Of a stretch of DNA of 64,000 nt, positions 1 to 8,638 are shown piece by piece. Each line of letters opens with the position of its first letter. Position 1 is the first letter of the stretch. Under the pieces are notes generated by a model. That model had not been told where the DNA came from. It did not search any database and was given only the letters and a program-made list of their open reading frames with translations. The translations under genes and the position numbers were made by a program. The DNA is from Flavobacterium sp. RSP15 (GTDB taxonomy: Bacteria; Bacteroidota; Bacteroidia; Flavobacteriales; Flavobacteriaceae). The DNA is taken from contig NZ_RYDL01000002.1 of NCBI RefSeq assembly GCF_003968755.1, positions 310,001 through 374,000 on the forward strand. Direction: 5' to 3'.

Positions 1-800
1 CTATGAGCTCCTTGTTCGTTAATCAAAGCATCTTTGGTTTTAATAACATCATTTAGCTGTGTGTTTTCATTGTAATACACTAATTTATCACTTTTTTGAG
101 AACCATTCGCTTTATTTGAAAACCCATTTAAAACTTCATTAATTTGTGAAATAATAGTGTCATTCTGGTTCATCTTTATTTGAATATTATTTATAGCTGC
201 TTTTTGAACTTTACTGTAATATTCTGTGCTATTTAAAAAATCTAATATCGGCAGAACAACTTCTTCTTCGGTAATTAATTTATTTGTCTTAAAAAAAATC
301 TTATGAAAAGTATAGTTTTTACTAGTCATGTTGTTTTCAATTATTTTATTAACATCTTCATCTTCAGACATCAATTTAAGTAATTCGAAATTTTCTGCTT
401 TATCTTCAATAAATTTATAAATATCAATTATCGGGTCAATTTCTATCTTCTTCAATACTTTTGTTGATTTGATACCTAAAACTTCTTTTATAAAAAGAGT
501 ATCATTTGAAATGATTTTTGAATTGATCAAATCAATTTTTGAATATAAATAATCCGTACTTCCAAAATTTGGAGTAACAATAATCTTGTGATTATATGTT
601 TTGAGTGTTTTATCAAAAAAAAATCCCATTGAAACTCCAACAACTACTAAAATTGAAATTATAAGGGCATTTGTTATAAAAAAACGAATGCATTTAAATA
701 ATGACATGTTCAATTTCTGAAAAAAAATTCCTATTCTTTTAGAAATTTGCATCAAATCAATTTCTTGATCTTGAGGATTATTAGGCACATTTGCACTCAT
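1..800 (-). CDS. Wzz-like membrane protein (3' part outside window)
   Basis: The reading frame stays open from an ATG at 800 to the window edge, giving 266 codons without a stop; the C-terminus is missing. The N-terminus contains an acidic EIDLMQISKRIG stretch (residues 13-24) and then one hydrophobic segment at about residues 40-62, followed by a long polar region that would be extracytoplasmic. This layout resembles chain-length-determinant (Wzz-type) proteins of Bacteroidota, which set polysaccharide length at the inner membrane. The start lies only 8 nt past the stop of the upstream phosphorylase-like gene, so the two are probably co-transcribed. The Wzz assignment rests on the N-terminal pattern only; an unrelated single-pass membrane protein is possible. 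Confidence 0.55.
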   Translation of the reverse strand, partial: MSANVPNNPQDQEIDLMQISKRIGIFFQKLNMSLFKCIRFFITNALIISILVVVGVSMGFFFDKTLKTYNHKIIVTPNFGSTDYLYSKIDLINSKIISNDTLFIKEVLGIKSTKVLKKIEIDPIIDIYKFIEDKAENFELLKLMSEDEDVNKIIENNMTSKNYTFHKIFFKTNKLITEEEVVLPILDFLNSTEYYSKVQKAAINNIQIKMNQNDTIISQINEVLNGFSNKANGSQKSDKLVYYNENTQLNDVIKTKDALINEQGAH

Positions 801-808
801 TTTTATTT

Positions 809-2488
809 TTATTTTACGTTGAAAATTTGTTCCAATATTTTAATTGTAATCAAATAGGTAGGTTTAACACCTGTTGTTCCTAGTCCGCCTGAAGCTAATG
901 TGCTTCCTGTTTCCAGTGGATTATCCGAGGCATAATACGCATATCTGACCTTCACATCATGTGGAACACTCTTTCTGATTTTTGAAGCTGATTGAATGGC
1001 TTTCTGGTAATAAGAACCTTCCATTTCCAGGCCGATAACACCCCAGGTCGACTCATGGAAAAACTTCAATAAATCCCTGTTCTGCAATGAAGTTCCTAAA
1101 ACAGTAACCATGGGTCCGGCAAAAACAGCAATATCATTGCCTTCAAACATCTCAGCCGACAATTCATTATGGAAAAAATAATTATCTGCCGTTCCTTCGT
1201 TAATGTGTGCATTCGGAATCATAATATCCCCTTTTCCTCCTTCCAGAATCCCAGCTTTACCCATGATAGAAACCGATTCCACATTCAATAAAGTATCTTT
1301 TTTAAACGGTTTCAGCAACTCATCAATTGTTTCATACGCCTGTTCCCCAAATGCGTAATCCATAACAATTAATACTGGCTTTTTATCCCCGGTATTTGCC
1401 TTTTGAAATGAGGTTTTTGCCCAATCCATCTTGGCGGTATCAAAAATCTGAACATCAATATTTGTTCCTGAGGTATCCGGCAACGAAATCATTCCGCATT
1501 TCAACGCAACTTCTTCCACTTGATTTCGCACAGCATCTGCTCCTGATTTACTCAATTCCTCATAAATAAAGAAATCCGATTTTTCTTTGAACTTGGTTTT
1601 CAACACTTCCGTAGCAAAAATAGAATTCATCACACTGTGCATGTTCGCACTAATCACATGAATTGGACGGTCTAAAAGTTGGTTTTCTTCTAGCACTTCT
1701 TTAATTTTTGTAGCCCAAATTTCTCCGTGAATGTGGTGTCCCAATCGTTCTCTTAAAATAGGACTAAAGGTGATTGTTCTCTTATTATCGTCTACAATTT
1801 CTTCAATGGCGAGTTTTCCCAACCAAAAGATGACATGCAAGAAACGATCTGGCGCAGCAGCTGAACCAAATGCGTCATAAATATCCAATACTTCCTCAAA
1901 TGTTCTTCCCAGAATATTAGCGGCATGCGAAATAGCTTTCTCTTTTTCTACAAGAGTCAGTTTCTTCTTTTGGGAAACTGCTTGTTCCAGTTTGAACCAG
2001 TCGCGGGAAACTTCACCGGCATCATCCAGTAAAACTCGGTTTCTAATTTTGTGCGATTCTATGAAAATAAACGTCAAATGCGTCAGAATATCATAAATAT
2101 CTGAGCGTCCGCGGGTAATCTCCACGTTCATTTGTTCCTCGTCGATTCGGTAACAATTACGACGTCTTTTTGGCGGTACAATCGCCTGAAAATGCGATTT
2201 AGAATACCCTTCATCCGAAGTTAAATTGATAAATCTACATTCTTCTATTCCTACCGGCAGACGTTCAATTACATATAAAAGTCCGTTCAATTCTACTTTT
2301 TCTTCGGCAATATTTCCATATATTTCTGGTCGTAATGCTAATAATGCTTCGCGCAACGTATCGCCTGAAATTCCCATCGGCTTGTAAAATCCCCTGTTGA
2401 AAAGGTGGCGCATCGTGATGTACATTTTTTCAATAGCTGCCGATGATTCTTGTGCTCTGGAGCGTGATATATTTTTTGTTTCTTTCAT
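809..2488 (-). CDS. DUF6909-like protein with nucleoside-phosphorylase-like C-terminal domain
   Basis: 559 residues, no signal peptide or membrane segment, so cytoplasmic. I believe it belongs to the uncharacterised DUF6909 family of Bacteroidota. The C-terminal half looks like a purine/uridine phosphorylase fold: a KGDIMIPNAHINEGT segment near residue 420, GLEMEGSYYQ at about 486-495 (the family uses an acidic residue there to hold the ribose) and YYASDNPLE near 518, matching the SD position of phosphorylases and AMP nucleosidase. The first 280 residues match nothing I recognise. It has its own promoter (2511-2518) and precedes the Wzz-like gene by 8 nt. Substrate and reaction are unknown; a nucleoside or nucleotide base-releasing enzyme is an inference. 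Confidence 0.7.
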   Translation of the reverse strand: MKETKNISRSRAQESSAAIEKMYITMRHLFNRGFYKPMGISGDTLREALLALRPEIYGNIAEEKVELNGLLYVIERLPVGIEECRFINLTSDEGYSKSHFQAIVPPKRRRNCYRIDEEQMNVEITRGRSDIYDILTHLTFIFIESHKIRNRVLLDDAGEVSRDWFKLEQAVSQKKKLTLVEKEKAISHAANILGRTFEEVLDIYDAFGSAAAPDRFLHVIFWLGKLAIEEIVDDNKRTITFSPILRERLGHHIHGEIWATKIKEVLEENQLLDRPIHVISANMHSVMNSIFATEVLKTKFKEKSDFFIYEELSKSGADAVRNQVEEVALKCGMISLPDTSGTNIDVQIFDTAKMDWAKTSFQKANTGDKKPVLIVMDYAFGEQAYETIDELLKPFKKDTLLNVESVSIMGKAGILEGGKGDIMIPNAHINEGTADNYFFHNELSAEMFEGNDIAVFAGPMVTVLGTSLQNRDLLKFFHESTWGVIGLEMEGSYYQKAIQSASKIRKSVPHDVKVRYAYYASDNPLETGSTLASGGLGTTGVKPTYLITIKILEQIFNVK

Positions 2489-2510
2489 TTTCTACTTATT
2501 TTCTAACTTT

Positions 2511-2518
2511 CAAAGGTA
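2511..2518 (-). promoter_or_regulatory. -7 promoter element of DUF6909-like gene
   Basis: On the minus strand this reads TACCTTTG, an exact match to the Bacteroidota TAnnTTTG -7 element. It ends 22 nt before the ATG at 2488 and just precedes the stop of the upstream GH3-like gene, so the downstream gene can be transcribed independently. Confidence 0.6.
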
Positions 2519-2524
2519 AGATAT

Positions 2525-4012
2525 TTATTTACTTCTTAACAAATCCACTATACTTCTATCATTGGAAAGCCTCGGGATTTTATTTTGTCCGCCCAGTTTG
2601 CCTATCGATTTCATATAGTCCTGAAAGCCATTTTTAGCCACTTTGGTAATCACCACTTTTCGCAACACTTTACCAACAATCAAATCATCATAATACATGT
2701 TTTGTTTTCGCATGGCATTGTCCAGCGCTTCCGCAAAAGATACGCTGTCTTCCGGTTCGTTTTCAAATTCAATACACCACTCATGATACGGCGATCCGTC
2801 TGCGGGAGTAATTTGTGGTGCTACAGTAAACTCATTGATGCGAATAGTGGTTCCAAGAATTGCTTCCTGCAGCGCACTTTCTACCTCTTTGCTAATTACA
2901 TGCTCGCCAAAAGCCGAAATGTAATGTTTAATTCTTCCGGATACTATAATTCTATAGGGTTTTAAACTGGTAAACTGAACGGTATCGCCTAAATCATATC
3001 CCCAAAGTCCTGCATTAGTAGAAATGATTAAAACGTAATTGACGCCCAGTTCCACTTCACCAATCGTAAAACGTCTTGGATTTTCAGTATAAAATTCGTC
3101 CGATTTAATAAATTCATAAAAAATTCCCGAGTTTAAAAGTAGTAACATTCCTTTTTCTTTTTGTGAATCTTGGTACGCAAAAAAACCTTCCGAAGCCGGA
3201 AACAGCTCAATACTATCGACTTTCCTGCCTATCAAATTTTCAAATTTGGCACGGTACGGTTCATAATTTACACCGCCGTAAATAAACAAATTGAAGTTTT
3301 TGAAGATTTCCCCAACAGGCTTCCCTGCTTTTTGATGCAATTTCTCAAAATACATTTGCACCCAGGAAGGAATTCCAGAAATCACAGCCATGTTCTCGTT
3401 GATTGTTTCCTCCACAATTGCATTCACTTTAGTATCCCAGTCTTCAATGCAATTGGTTTCCCAAGAGGGCATTCGGTTTTTTTGTAAATATTTTGGAACA
3501 AAATGCGCTACAATTCCAGATAAACGACCAAATTTTATTCCATTATTCACCTCCAGAAGTGGGCTTCCCTGCAAGAAAATCATATTTCCATCTACAAAAT
3601 CAGCGTTACCGGTTTCATGAATATAATGCAAAATAGCGTTTCTGGCTGCTGTAATGTGAAACGGCATGGATTCTTTTGTCAAAGGAATGTACTTAGCCCC
3701 AGATGTTGTTCCAGAAGTCTTGGCAAAATAAAGTGGCTTTCCTTTCCAAAGCACATCAACTAACCCCTTGACCGCCTTATCAATATAAGGCTTTAACCCT
3801 TCATAATCTCGAATAGGAACCTGATTCGTAAAATCATCGTAATTTTTAATTTGGTCAAAATGATGGTCTACGCCAAATTGGGTTTTCTTTGCGTCTTTTA
3901 TTAATTGTAAAAAAACTTTTTTTTGAGTTTCAATAGGATCAGTAGACCAAGCTTGTGTGGTATTGTAAATTTTTTTTGCAAATAATTTTGCTGCAATTGA
4001 TTTTATTGACAT
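2525..4012 (-). CDS. GH3-family acyl-adenylating protein
   Basis: 495 residues, about the usual length for bacterial GH3 homologues (named after the plant auxin-responsive family). An ATP-binding loop FAKTSGTTSGAKYIPLT sits at about residues 97-113, with further adenylate-forming landmarks in the middle (FPASEGFFAYQD) and a GLWGYDLGDTVQF segment. In plants GH3 enzymes activate a carboxylate as acyl-AMP and couple it to an amino acid. The bacterial substrate is not known and cannot be read from sequence. Cytoplasmic, no signal peptide. The upstream neighbour is the small membrane protein at 4080-4601, 67 nt away on the same strand. Confidence 0.85.
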   Translation of the reverse strand: MSIKSIAAKLFAKKIYNTTQAWSTDPIETQKKVFLQLIKDAKKTQFGVDHHFDQIKNYDDFTNQVPIRDYEGLKPYIDKAVKGLVDVLWKGKPLYFAKTSGTTSGAKYIPLTKESMPFHITAARNAILHYIHETGNADFVDGNMIFLQGSPLLEVNNGIKFGRLSGIVAHFVPKYLQKNRMPSWETNCIEDWDTKVNAIVEETINENMAVISGIPSWVQMYFEKLHQKAGKPVGEIFKNFNLFIYGGVNYEPYRAKFENLIGRKVDSIELFPASEGFFAYQDSQKEKGMLLLLNSGIFYEFIKSDEFYTENPRRFTIGEVELGVNYVLIISTNAGLWGYDLGDTVQFTSLKPYRIIVSGRIKHYISAFGEHVISKEVESALQEAILGTTIRINEFTVAPQITPADGSPYHEWCIEFENEPEDSVSFAEALDNAMRKQNMYYDDLIVGKVLRKVVITKVAKNGFQDYMKSIGKLGGQNKIPRLSNDRSIVDLLRSK

Positions 4013-4079
4013 TTCTTCCTTCTGATTTTAATTGTTTGAGCCGCTGGGCGCACTCCATTTTATTGTAATAAAAACTATT

Positions 4080-4601
4080 TTACTTTACTGGAGGTTGACT
4101 CTTACCTTTGTTAGAGGATCGCAAGGAATTTACATTTTTCTCTTCCTGCGCAACCTGTTGCCTCAATTCTAATTCTTGTTTTGATGCAGACATATCAACC
4201 TGTGAAGGCGCTTCCTCTGTCTCCGCGAGTATTGAATCTTTATTGAATTTTGCATATTCTAATTCTCCGGTCAGCACTTTTTGAATCGATTGGATATAGG
4301 CTTCGTTTTGTTTTAATGCACGTGACAAAGAATCCGATTTTAAAGACAATTCCATTGCATCCTTTTTCAATTTTGAAGAAGAATAGCCCGGTATAAATTC
4401 TCGTAAAGGAGTGAATGCAATGATAAAGGTGGTGACAAATGTAATGATTATAGCGCCTAAAGTCGCTACCACAAAAACGTTCATTAGGGTAAGTTTCAAT
4501 GAAAAAGTTTCTTCAAAAGTATCTTCGTTTAGTATGATTAAACGCCTTTTATTAAATAAATTTTCCTTTAATTTCTGTCTTTTTAATCCTTTGTCGGGCA
4601 T
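4080..4601 (-). CDS. Membrane protein resembling the N-terminal part of an M23 peptidase
   Basis: 173 residues with a basic N-terminus, one membrane segment at about 40-63 and a helical, probably coiled, region from 75 to 150 that ends in a charged tail. The first ~120 residues resemble the membrane anchor and stalk of a flavobacterial M23 (LytM) metallopeptidase that is usually about 290 residues and ends in a peptidase domain. No HxH or other M23 zinc motif is present, and only 67 nt separate the stop from the GH3-like gene, so no peptidase remnant remains. It may be a truncated gene or a regulator of cell-wall hydrolases. The comparison is from memory. Confidence 0.65.
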   Translation of the reverse strand: MPDKGLKRQKLKENLFNKRRLIILNEDTFEETFSLKLTLMNVFVVATLGAIIITFVTTFIIAFTPLREFIPGYSSSKLKKDAMELSLKSDSLSRALKQNEAYIQSIQKVLTGELEYAKFNKDSILAETEEAPSQVDMSASKQELELRQQVAQEEKNVNSLRSSNKGKSQPPVK

Positions 4602-4618
4602 CTTTTTTGATTATTTAA

Positions 4619-4626
4619 CAAATATA
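4619..4626 (-). promoter_or_regulatory. -7 promoter element of M23-less membrane protein gene
   Basis: Minus strand reads TATATTTG, fitting TAnnTTTG, 17 nt upstream of the ATG at 4601. Confidence 0.55.
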
Positions 4627-4761
4627 ACAATTATTGTCGTTGATTGTATTCGCTTTTCTAGGATCATATTTCTTAATCTTGCATTCGTTTTTAATAAATT
4701 TTTAACGTTTTTAAAATTAAAATAAATGAATTTAAATGAGTTTCTATTAATTAATTCTCTA

Positions 4762-4769
4762 TACCTTTG
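4762..4769 (+). promoter_or_regulatory. -7 promoter element of tatA
   Basis: TACCTTTG fits the Bacteroidota -7 element and lies 46 nt upstream of the tatA ATG. No convincing TTTG -33 element is visible at the usual spacing. Confidence 0.55.
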
Positions 4770-4815
4770 CTGATAGGTTTATTACAAATTTGCTTCGGCA
4801 ATAAATTATCGTATT

Positions 4816-4989
4816 ATGAGTAGTATAGGTGTTACAGAAATCCTTATTATATTGGCGGTTGTTTTATTACTTTTTGGAGGTAAAAAAATCCCGGAACTGA
4901 TGAAAGGCTTAGGAAGCGGAATCAAAGAATTCAAAAACGCAGCTAAAGAAGATCCGTCAGCTGATAAAAAAGAAGGAGAAACAAAATAA
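4816..4989 (+). CDS. tatA: Sec-independent translocase subunit TatA
   Basis: 57 residues. The protein has a short hydrophobic helix (about residues 6-22, [20 protein letters not shown]), the [14 protein letters not shown] hinge and amphipathic helix diagnostic of TatA/TatE, and a short charged tail rich in lysine and glutamate. It forms the pore-like oligomer of the twin-arginine pathway, which exports folded proteins across the inner membrane. No tatC is next to it, which is common in Bacteroidota. A promoter lies upstream and a strong hairpin terminator directly follows the stop, so it is probably transcribed alone. Confidence 0.93.
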   Translation: MSSIGVTEILIILAVVLLLFGGKKIPELMKGLGSGIKEFKNAAKEDPSADKKEGETK

Positions 4990-4990
4990 A

Positions 4991-5023
4991 AAAAGGCTTT
5001 TCATACTTGAAAAGCCTTTTTTT
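4991..5023. terminator. Bidirectional terminator between tatA and tex
   Basis: An inverted repeat, AAAAGGCTTTT and GAAAAGCCTTTT, with a 7-nt spacer and T-runs in both directions sits between the convergent ends of tatA and tex. Confidence 0.85.
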
Positions 5024-5028
5024 ATGAT

Positions 5029-7152
5029 TTAAATGACCATCGTCAACTGAATTCTCTTTCTTTCCTCATCTACTTCGGTCACTTTGACTTGAACATGTTG
5101 GTGCAATTTAACCACTTCATTTACATCACTAACAAAACCGGCTTTGAGTTGCGAGATGTGAACCAACCCGCTTTCTTTGACTCCAATATCCACAAAACAA
5201 CCAAAATTAGTAATGTTATTGACAATTCCCGGCAAAATCATTCCTGTTTTTATATCTTTTATCATTTTTACATTCGGATCAAATTCAAATACTTTAGCTG
5301 ATTGTCTGGGGTCTAATCCTGGTTTCTCTAATTCCTTGATAATGTCTTTCAATCCCAATAAACCTATTTCTGGTGTACTATAGTTTTCTGGTTTTATCAA
5401 AGCGATTTTCTCTTTGTTGGCAATCAAATCATGTACCGTCAATTTCAAATCTTTAGCCATTTTTTCTACAATTCCATAGGCTTCCGGATGAACCGCTGAA
5501 TTATCCAATGGGTTTTTTGCATTCGAAATTCGGATAAAAGCAACGCCTTGTTGGTACGCTTTTTCACCCAAACGCGGTACTTTTTTAAGTTGTTTTCTAT
5601 CTGTAAAAGGACCATTATCCGAGCGGTATTGTATTATATTTTCAGCCAGCTTCTCTCCTATTCCACTCACGTAACTCAATAAATGCTTGCTCGCAGTGTT
5701 TATGTTTATCCCAACTGAATTCACGCAACGAACCACTGTATTATCCAATTCTTCTTTCAACTTGTTTTGGTCCACATCATGTTGGTATTGGCCTACGCCA
5801 ATGGCTTTCGGGTCAATTTTTACTAATTCGGCCAATGGATCACTTAGTCGTCTACCTATAGAAACCGAACCTCGAACGGTGACATCATAATTCGGAAATT
5901 CATCTCTAGCAATTTTTGAGGCAGAATACACCGATGCTCCCGCTTCTGAAACGATAAAAACCTGGACCGGTTTGTCGAAAGCTATTTTCTTGATGAAGAA
6001 TTCGGTTTCACGTGAAGCCGTTCCGTTTCCTATTGAAATAGCATCAATTTTATACGAATTTACCATCGAACGAATTTTTTTCATCGCCATCGCTTCCTCT
6101 TTTTGAGGCGCATGCGGATAAATAGTTTCATTGTATAACAAATCTCCTTTTTCGTCCAAGCAAACAATTTTACATCCGCTTCTAAAACCGGGATCAATCG
6201 CCAGAATTCGTTTTTCACCCAACGGCGGCGCCAGTAATAACTGTCCAAGATTGTTCGCAAAAACCTGAATAGAATTGGCATCAGCCTTCACTTTAGCTTC
6301 TTGCAAAGTTTCATTTGAAATCGCCGGATTCAGCAATCGTTTGTAACTATCTTCGATAGCTAATTGAACGTGCGGTGTGGTTTTATTTTCACTTTTTAAA
6401 ACTAACGCATCAATAATAACATACGCTTCATCAATATCAACTTCTACTTTAACCTTAATAAAACCTTCATTTTCGGCACGGAGCATGGCTAATAATCTGT
6501 GTGAAGGTGTTTTAGTCAACGGCTCAGACCAATCGAAATATTGATTAAATTTTTGTGCTTTTTCATCTTCTTTCTTTGTTTTTACCACTTTAGTCGTAAT
6601 AATGGCTTTGCGTTCGTACAATCGTCGGAGTTGCTTTCGAACATAACTATTTTCATTAATCCATTCGGCAATAATATCTCTGGCGCCTTGCAGAGCTGCT
6701 GCTTGATTGCTTACTTTGTCGTTCAAATATTTTGTCGAAATAAAATTGACATCATCATTATTTTGCGCCATAATGATTTTAGCCAGAGGTTCTAATCCGT
6801 TTTCTCTAGCCACATCGGCTTTGGTTTTTTTCTTCTTTTTGAATGGCAGATAAAAATCCTCCAATTCCTGTAAATCGAAACTTTGTTGTATTTTTTTTTC
6901 TAATTCTGGACTGAGCACATTTTGTTCCTGAATCGATTTTAAAATCGCTTCTTTACGTTTTACAATCACTTCGTATTCTTTTTGAAGCTTTGCAATTTGT
7001 TCTATTTGTACCTCATCCAGATTTCCTGTTGTATCTTTTCGATAGCGAGAAATGAAAGGAATAGTACAATCTTCTTGTAACAATTGTACTGTTTTTTGAA
7101 TGTTTATTGCTGCAGTGGCAACGACTTTTGATATGAATTGTATGTTGGTCAT
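5029..7152 (-). CDS. tex: Tex-family RNA-binding transcriptional accessory protein
   Basis: 707 residues, close to the usual Tex length. Domain order matches Tex: an N-terminal helical core, a YqgF/RuvC-like fold starting at ILAIDPGFRSG (about residue 320), tandem helix-hairpin-helix motifs (NTASKHLLSYVSGIGEKLAENI and following, about 500-570), and a C-terminal S1 RNA-binding domain (GMILPGIVNNITNFGCFVDIG, about 640-705). Tex acts in transcription and RNA metabolism, and its role in Bacteroidota is not established. It is convergent with tatA and divergent from the DUF1294 gene 64 nt away. Confidence 0.93.
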   Translation of the reverse strand: MTNIQFISKVVATAAINIQKTVQLLQEDCTIPFISRYRKDTTGNLDEVQIEQIAKLQKEYEVIVKRKEAILKSIQEQNVLSPELEKKIQQSFDLQELEDFYLPFKKKKKTKADVARENGLEPLAKIIMAQNNDDVNFISTKYLNDKVSNQAAALQGARDIIAEWINENSYVRKQLRRLYERKAIITTKVVKTKKEDEKAQKFNQYFDWSEPLTKTPSHRLLAMLRAENEGFIKVKVEVDIDEAYVIIDALVLKSENKTTPHVQLAIEDSYKRLLNPAISNETLQEAKVKADANSIQVFANNLGQLLLAPPLGEKRILAIDPGFRSGCKIVCLDEKGDLLYNETIYPHAPQKEEAMAMKKIRSMVNSYKIDAISIGNGTASRETEFFIKKIAFDKPVQVFIVSEAGASVYSASKIARDEFPNYDVTVRGSVSIGRRLSDPLAELVKIDPKAIGVGQYQHDVDQNKLKEELDNTVVRCVNSVGININTASKHLLSYVSGIGEKLAENIIQYRSDNGPFTDRKQLKKVPRLGEKAYQQGVAFIRISNAKNPLDNSAVHPEAYGIVEKMAKDLKLTVHDLIANKEKIALIKPENYSTPEIGLLGLKDIIKELEKPGLDPRQSAKVFEFDPNVKMIKDIKTGMILPGIVNNITNFGCFVDIGVKESGLVHISQLKAGFVSDVNEVVKLHQHVQVKVTEVDEERKRIQLTMVI

Positions 7153-7190
7153 TTTAAATTTAAGATTATAAAATCATTTTGCTAAAATAG

Positions 7191-7198
7191 TATCTTTG
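7191..7198 (+). promoter_or_regulatory. -7 promoter element of DUF1294 gene
   Basis: TATCTTTG is an exact TAnnTTTG element. It overlaps the TTG codon at 7196 that could otherwise be taken as a start, so translation must begin at the downstream ATG at 7217. Confidence 0.65.
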
Positions 7199-7216
7199 AG
7201 TCAAAATTTCTTATTT

Positions 7217-7495
7217 ATGTCTTTTTTATTCTGGTATTTTGCACTCATTAATTTGGTTACTTTTTCAATAATAGCAGTTGACAAACAGCTAGCTGTAAAT
7301 CAAAAAAGACGCATTTCAGAACTTAATTTGTTGCTGCCAAGCGTTATTGGCGGTGCACTTGGTTCCGGGTTAGCAATGCTTTTATTTAGACATAAAACCT
7401 CAAAGGAAAGCTTCCTTTTGAGGTTTTACGCAATAATAGTAATTCAAATTTTAATCCTTTTTGGACTGTATAATTTTGGAATAATTAAATTCTAG
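7217..7495 (+). CDS. DUF1294 small membrane protein
   Basis: 92 residues from the ATG at 7217; the in-frame TTG at 7196 lies inside the promoter and is rejected. Three hydrophobic segments are visible: an N-terminal one (FLFWYFALINLVTFSIIAVDK), a central GGALGSGLAMLLF stretch and a C-terminal one (AIIVIQILILFGLYNF). An RRISELNLLLPSVIGGALG core is typical of DUF1294 proteins, whose function is unknown. The stop shares a CTAG palindrome with the stop of rpiB on the other strand, a 4-nt convergent overlap. Confidence 0.85.
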   Translation: MSFLFWYFALINLVTFSIIAVDKQLAVNQKRRISELNLLLPSVIGGALGSGLAMLLFRHKTSKESFLLRFYAIIVIQILILFGLYNFGIIKF

Positions 7496-7920
7496 CAAGA
7501 AATTTTATCTACTCTATTTTGGTGTCTTCCACCTTCAAATTCAGTACTTAAAAATGCTTCAACCATTTCTACTGCTTGTGGAATTGAAGTGTACCGAGCG
7601 GGAATACTAATAATATTAGCATCATTATGTTGACGAGCTAAAACTGCTATTTCTTTCATCCAGCATAAAGCCGCACGAATTTTAGATTGTTTATTGACTG
7701 TCATAGAAATTCCGTTGCCACTCCCGCAAATAACAATTCCAAAATCAGCTTTTCCCTCTGCAACATCTGTAGCAACAGGATGACCAAAATCTGGATAATC
7801 TACACTTGCTGCTGAATCTGTTCCGTAATTAGTTACTTCATGTCCTTTTGCTTGAAGCATTTCCACAATTGCTTTTTTGTATTCCGGACCTGCATGATCG
7901 TTTCCTATGGAGATTTTCAT
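7492..7920 (-). CDS. rpiB: Ribose-5-phosphate isomerase B
   Basis: 142 residues, the expected RpiB/LacAB length. The N-terminus begins KISIGNDHAGPEYK, carrying the substrate-binding DHAG. GIVICGSGNGISMTVNK holds the catalytic cysteine (about residue 65) and the glycine loop. It interconverts ribose-5-phosphate and ribulose-5-phosphate in the non-oxidative pentose phosphate pathway in the cytoplasm. The gene overlaps the DUF1294 gene by 4 nt at the 3' ends and has a TAAATTTG promoter 26 nt upstream. It forms the left border of the candidate replication origin. Confidence 0.94.
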   Translation of the reverse strand: MKISIGNDHAGPEYKKAIVEMLQAKGHEVTNYGTDSAASVDYPDFGHPVATDVAEGKADFGIVICGSGNGISMTVNKQSKIRAALCWMKEIAVLARQHNDANIISIPARYTSIPQAVEMVEAFLSTEFEGGRHQNRVDKISC

Positions 7921-7945
7921 ATACTATGTATTAAATAATGTTGTG

Positions 7946-7953
7946 CAAATTTA
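7946..7953 (-). promoter_or_regulatory. -7 promoter element of rpiB
   Basis: Minus strand reads TAAATTTG, fitting TAnnTTTG, 26 nt upstream of the rpiB ATG. Confidence 0.55.
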
Positions 7954-8638
7954 AATAAAGTAATCTATTCTGATGAATTAAATAAGTCCTATTTATTTGA
8001 TAGATTCAATTTAAATATACCTTTAAAATTGAATTTAATAATTTATTTTGTAACTATCAGATTCTTATTCAATTAACGGTTATTAACAATTCCGTTTAAT
8101 ATATAAATAGCTGTAAATCAATATAAATTTTGTATTATAAATGTTAAAATATTACATTGTTAATAACGAAATACAATTGCTTGATATTCAGTTAACTTTA
8201 AATTAACATACAATGTTGATAACTTAAAATAGAATTTTAGAAGTATTTTTGGGTGCTATCTAAAAAATAAGTAATCCAAAACCCAGTTTTTAAATCCTAA
8301 TTTAGTTTCCTTAATTTTTAGAATAGTTATTAATATTAAAAAGTGGGTTATCAACAAAATAGTATTGTGTGAGTTATTTACAAAACCACTAGTTTTTATA
8401 TTATCAACCATTGTTAATTAAAATATAAAAAGACTTTATAATTAATACTTTATATATAAAAAAGAATGTTGATAAGTCCCAATAACATTTTTAAACTTAA
8501 TTTAAACCTTTTTTAAAATAAATTTATTGCTACTATTAACAAGCTATAATAACAATCAAAAAATAATTTAAATTTAATTTTTCTTTTTATTTAAAATAAT
8601 AGATGTTGACAACTTTCAAAAAAAGTACTGTTTTAGAT
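7954..8638. other. Candidate chromosomal replication origin (oriC)
   Basis: A gene-free, very AT-rich stretch of about 690 bp. It contains DnaA-box-like nonamers: three identical TTATCAACA copies (8214-8222 minus, 8348-8356 plus, 8467-8475 minus), two TTATTAACA copies (8080-8088 plus, 8158-8166 minus), TTATTTACA (8374-8382 plus), and one-mismatch relatives TTATCAACC (8401-8409) and TTGTCAACA (8604-8612 minus). The classical E. coli box is TTATNCACA. Long A/T runs between the boxes could act as unwinding elements. Genes to the left run mostly on minus and several to the right on plus, as expected if replication forks leave this point. Three parS sites lie 16-18 kb to the right. Calling it oriC is an inference. 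Confidence 0.55.

Noticed and set aside
2525..4012. Auxin metabolism suggested by the GH3 family
   Set aside because: The bacterial GH3 substrate is unknown; no auxin-related genes are present.
6004..6019. GGTTTCACGTGAAGCC inside tex resembles parS
   Set aside because: Three mismatches to the 16-bp consensus and it lies in conserved coding sequence.
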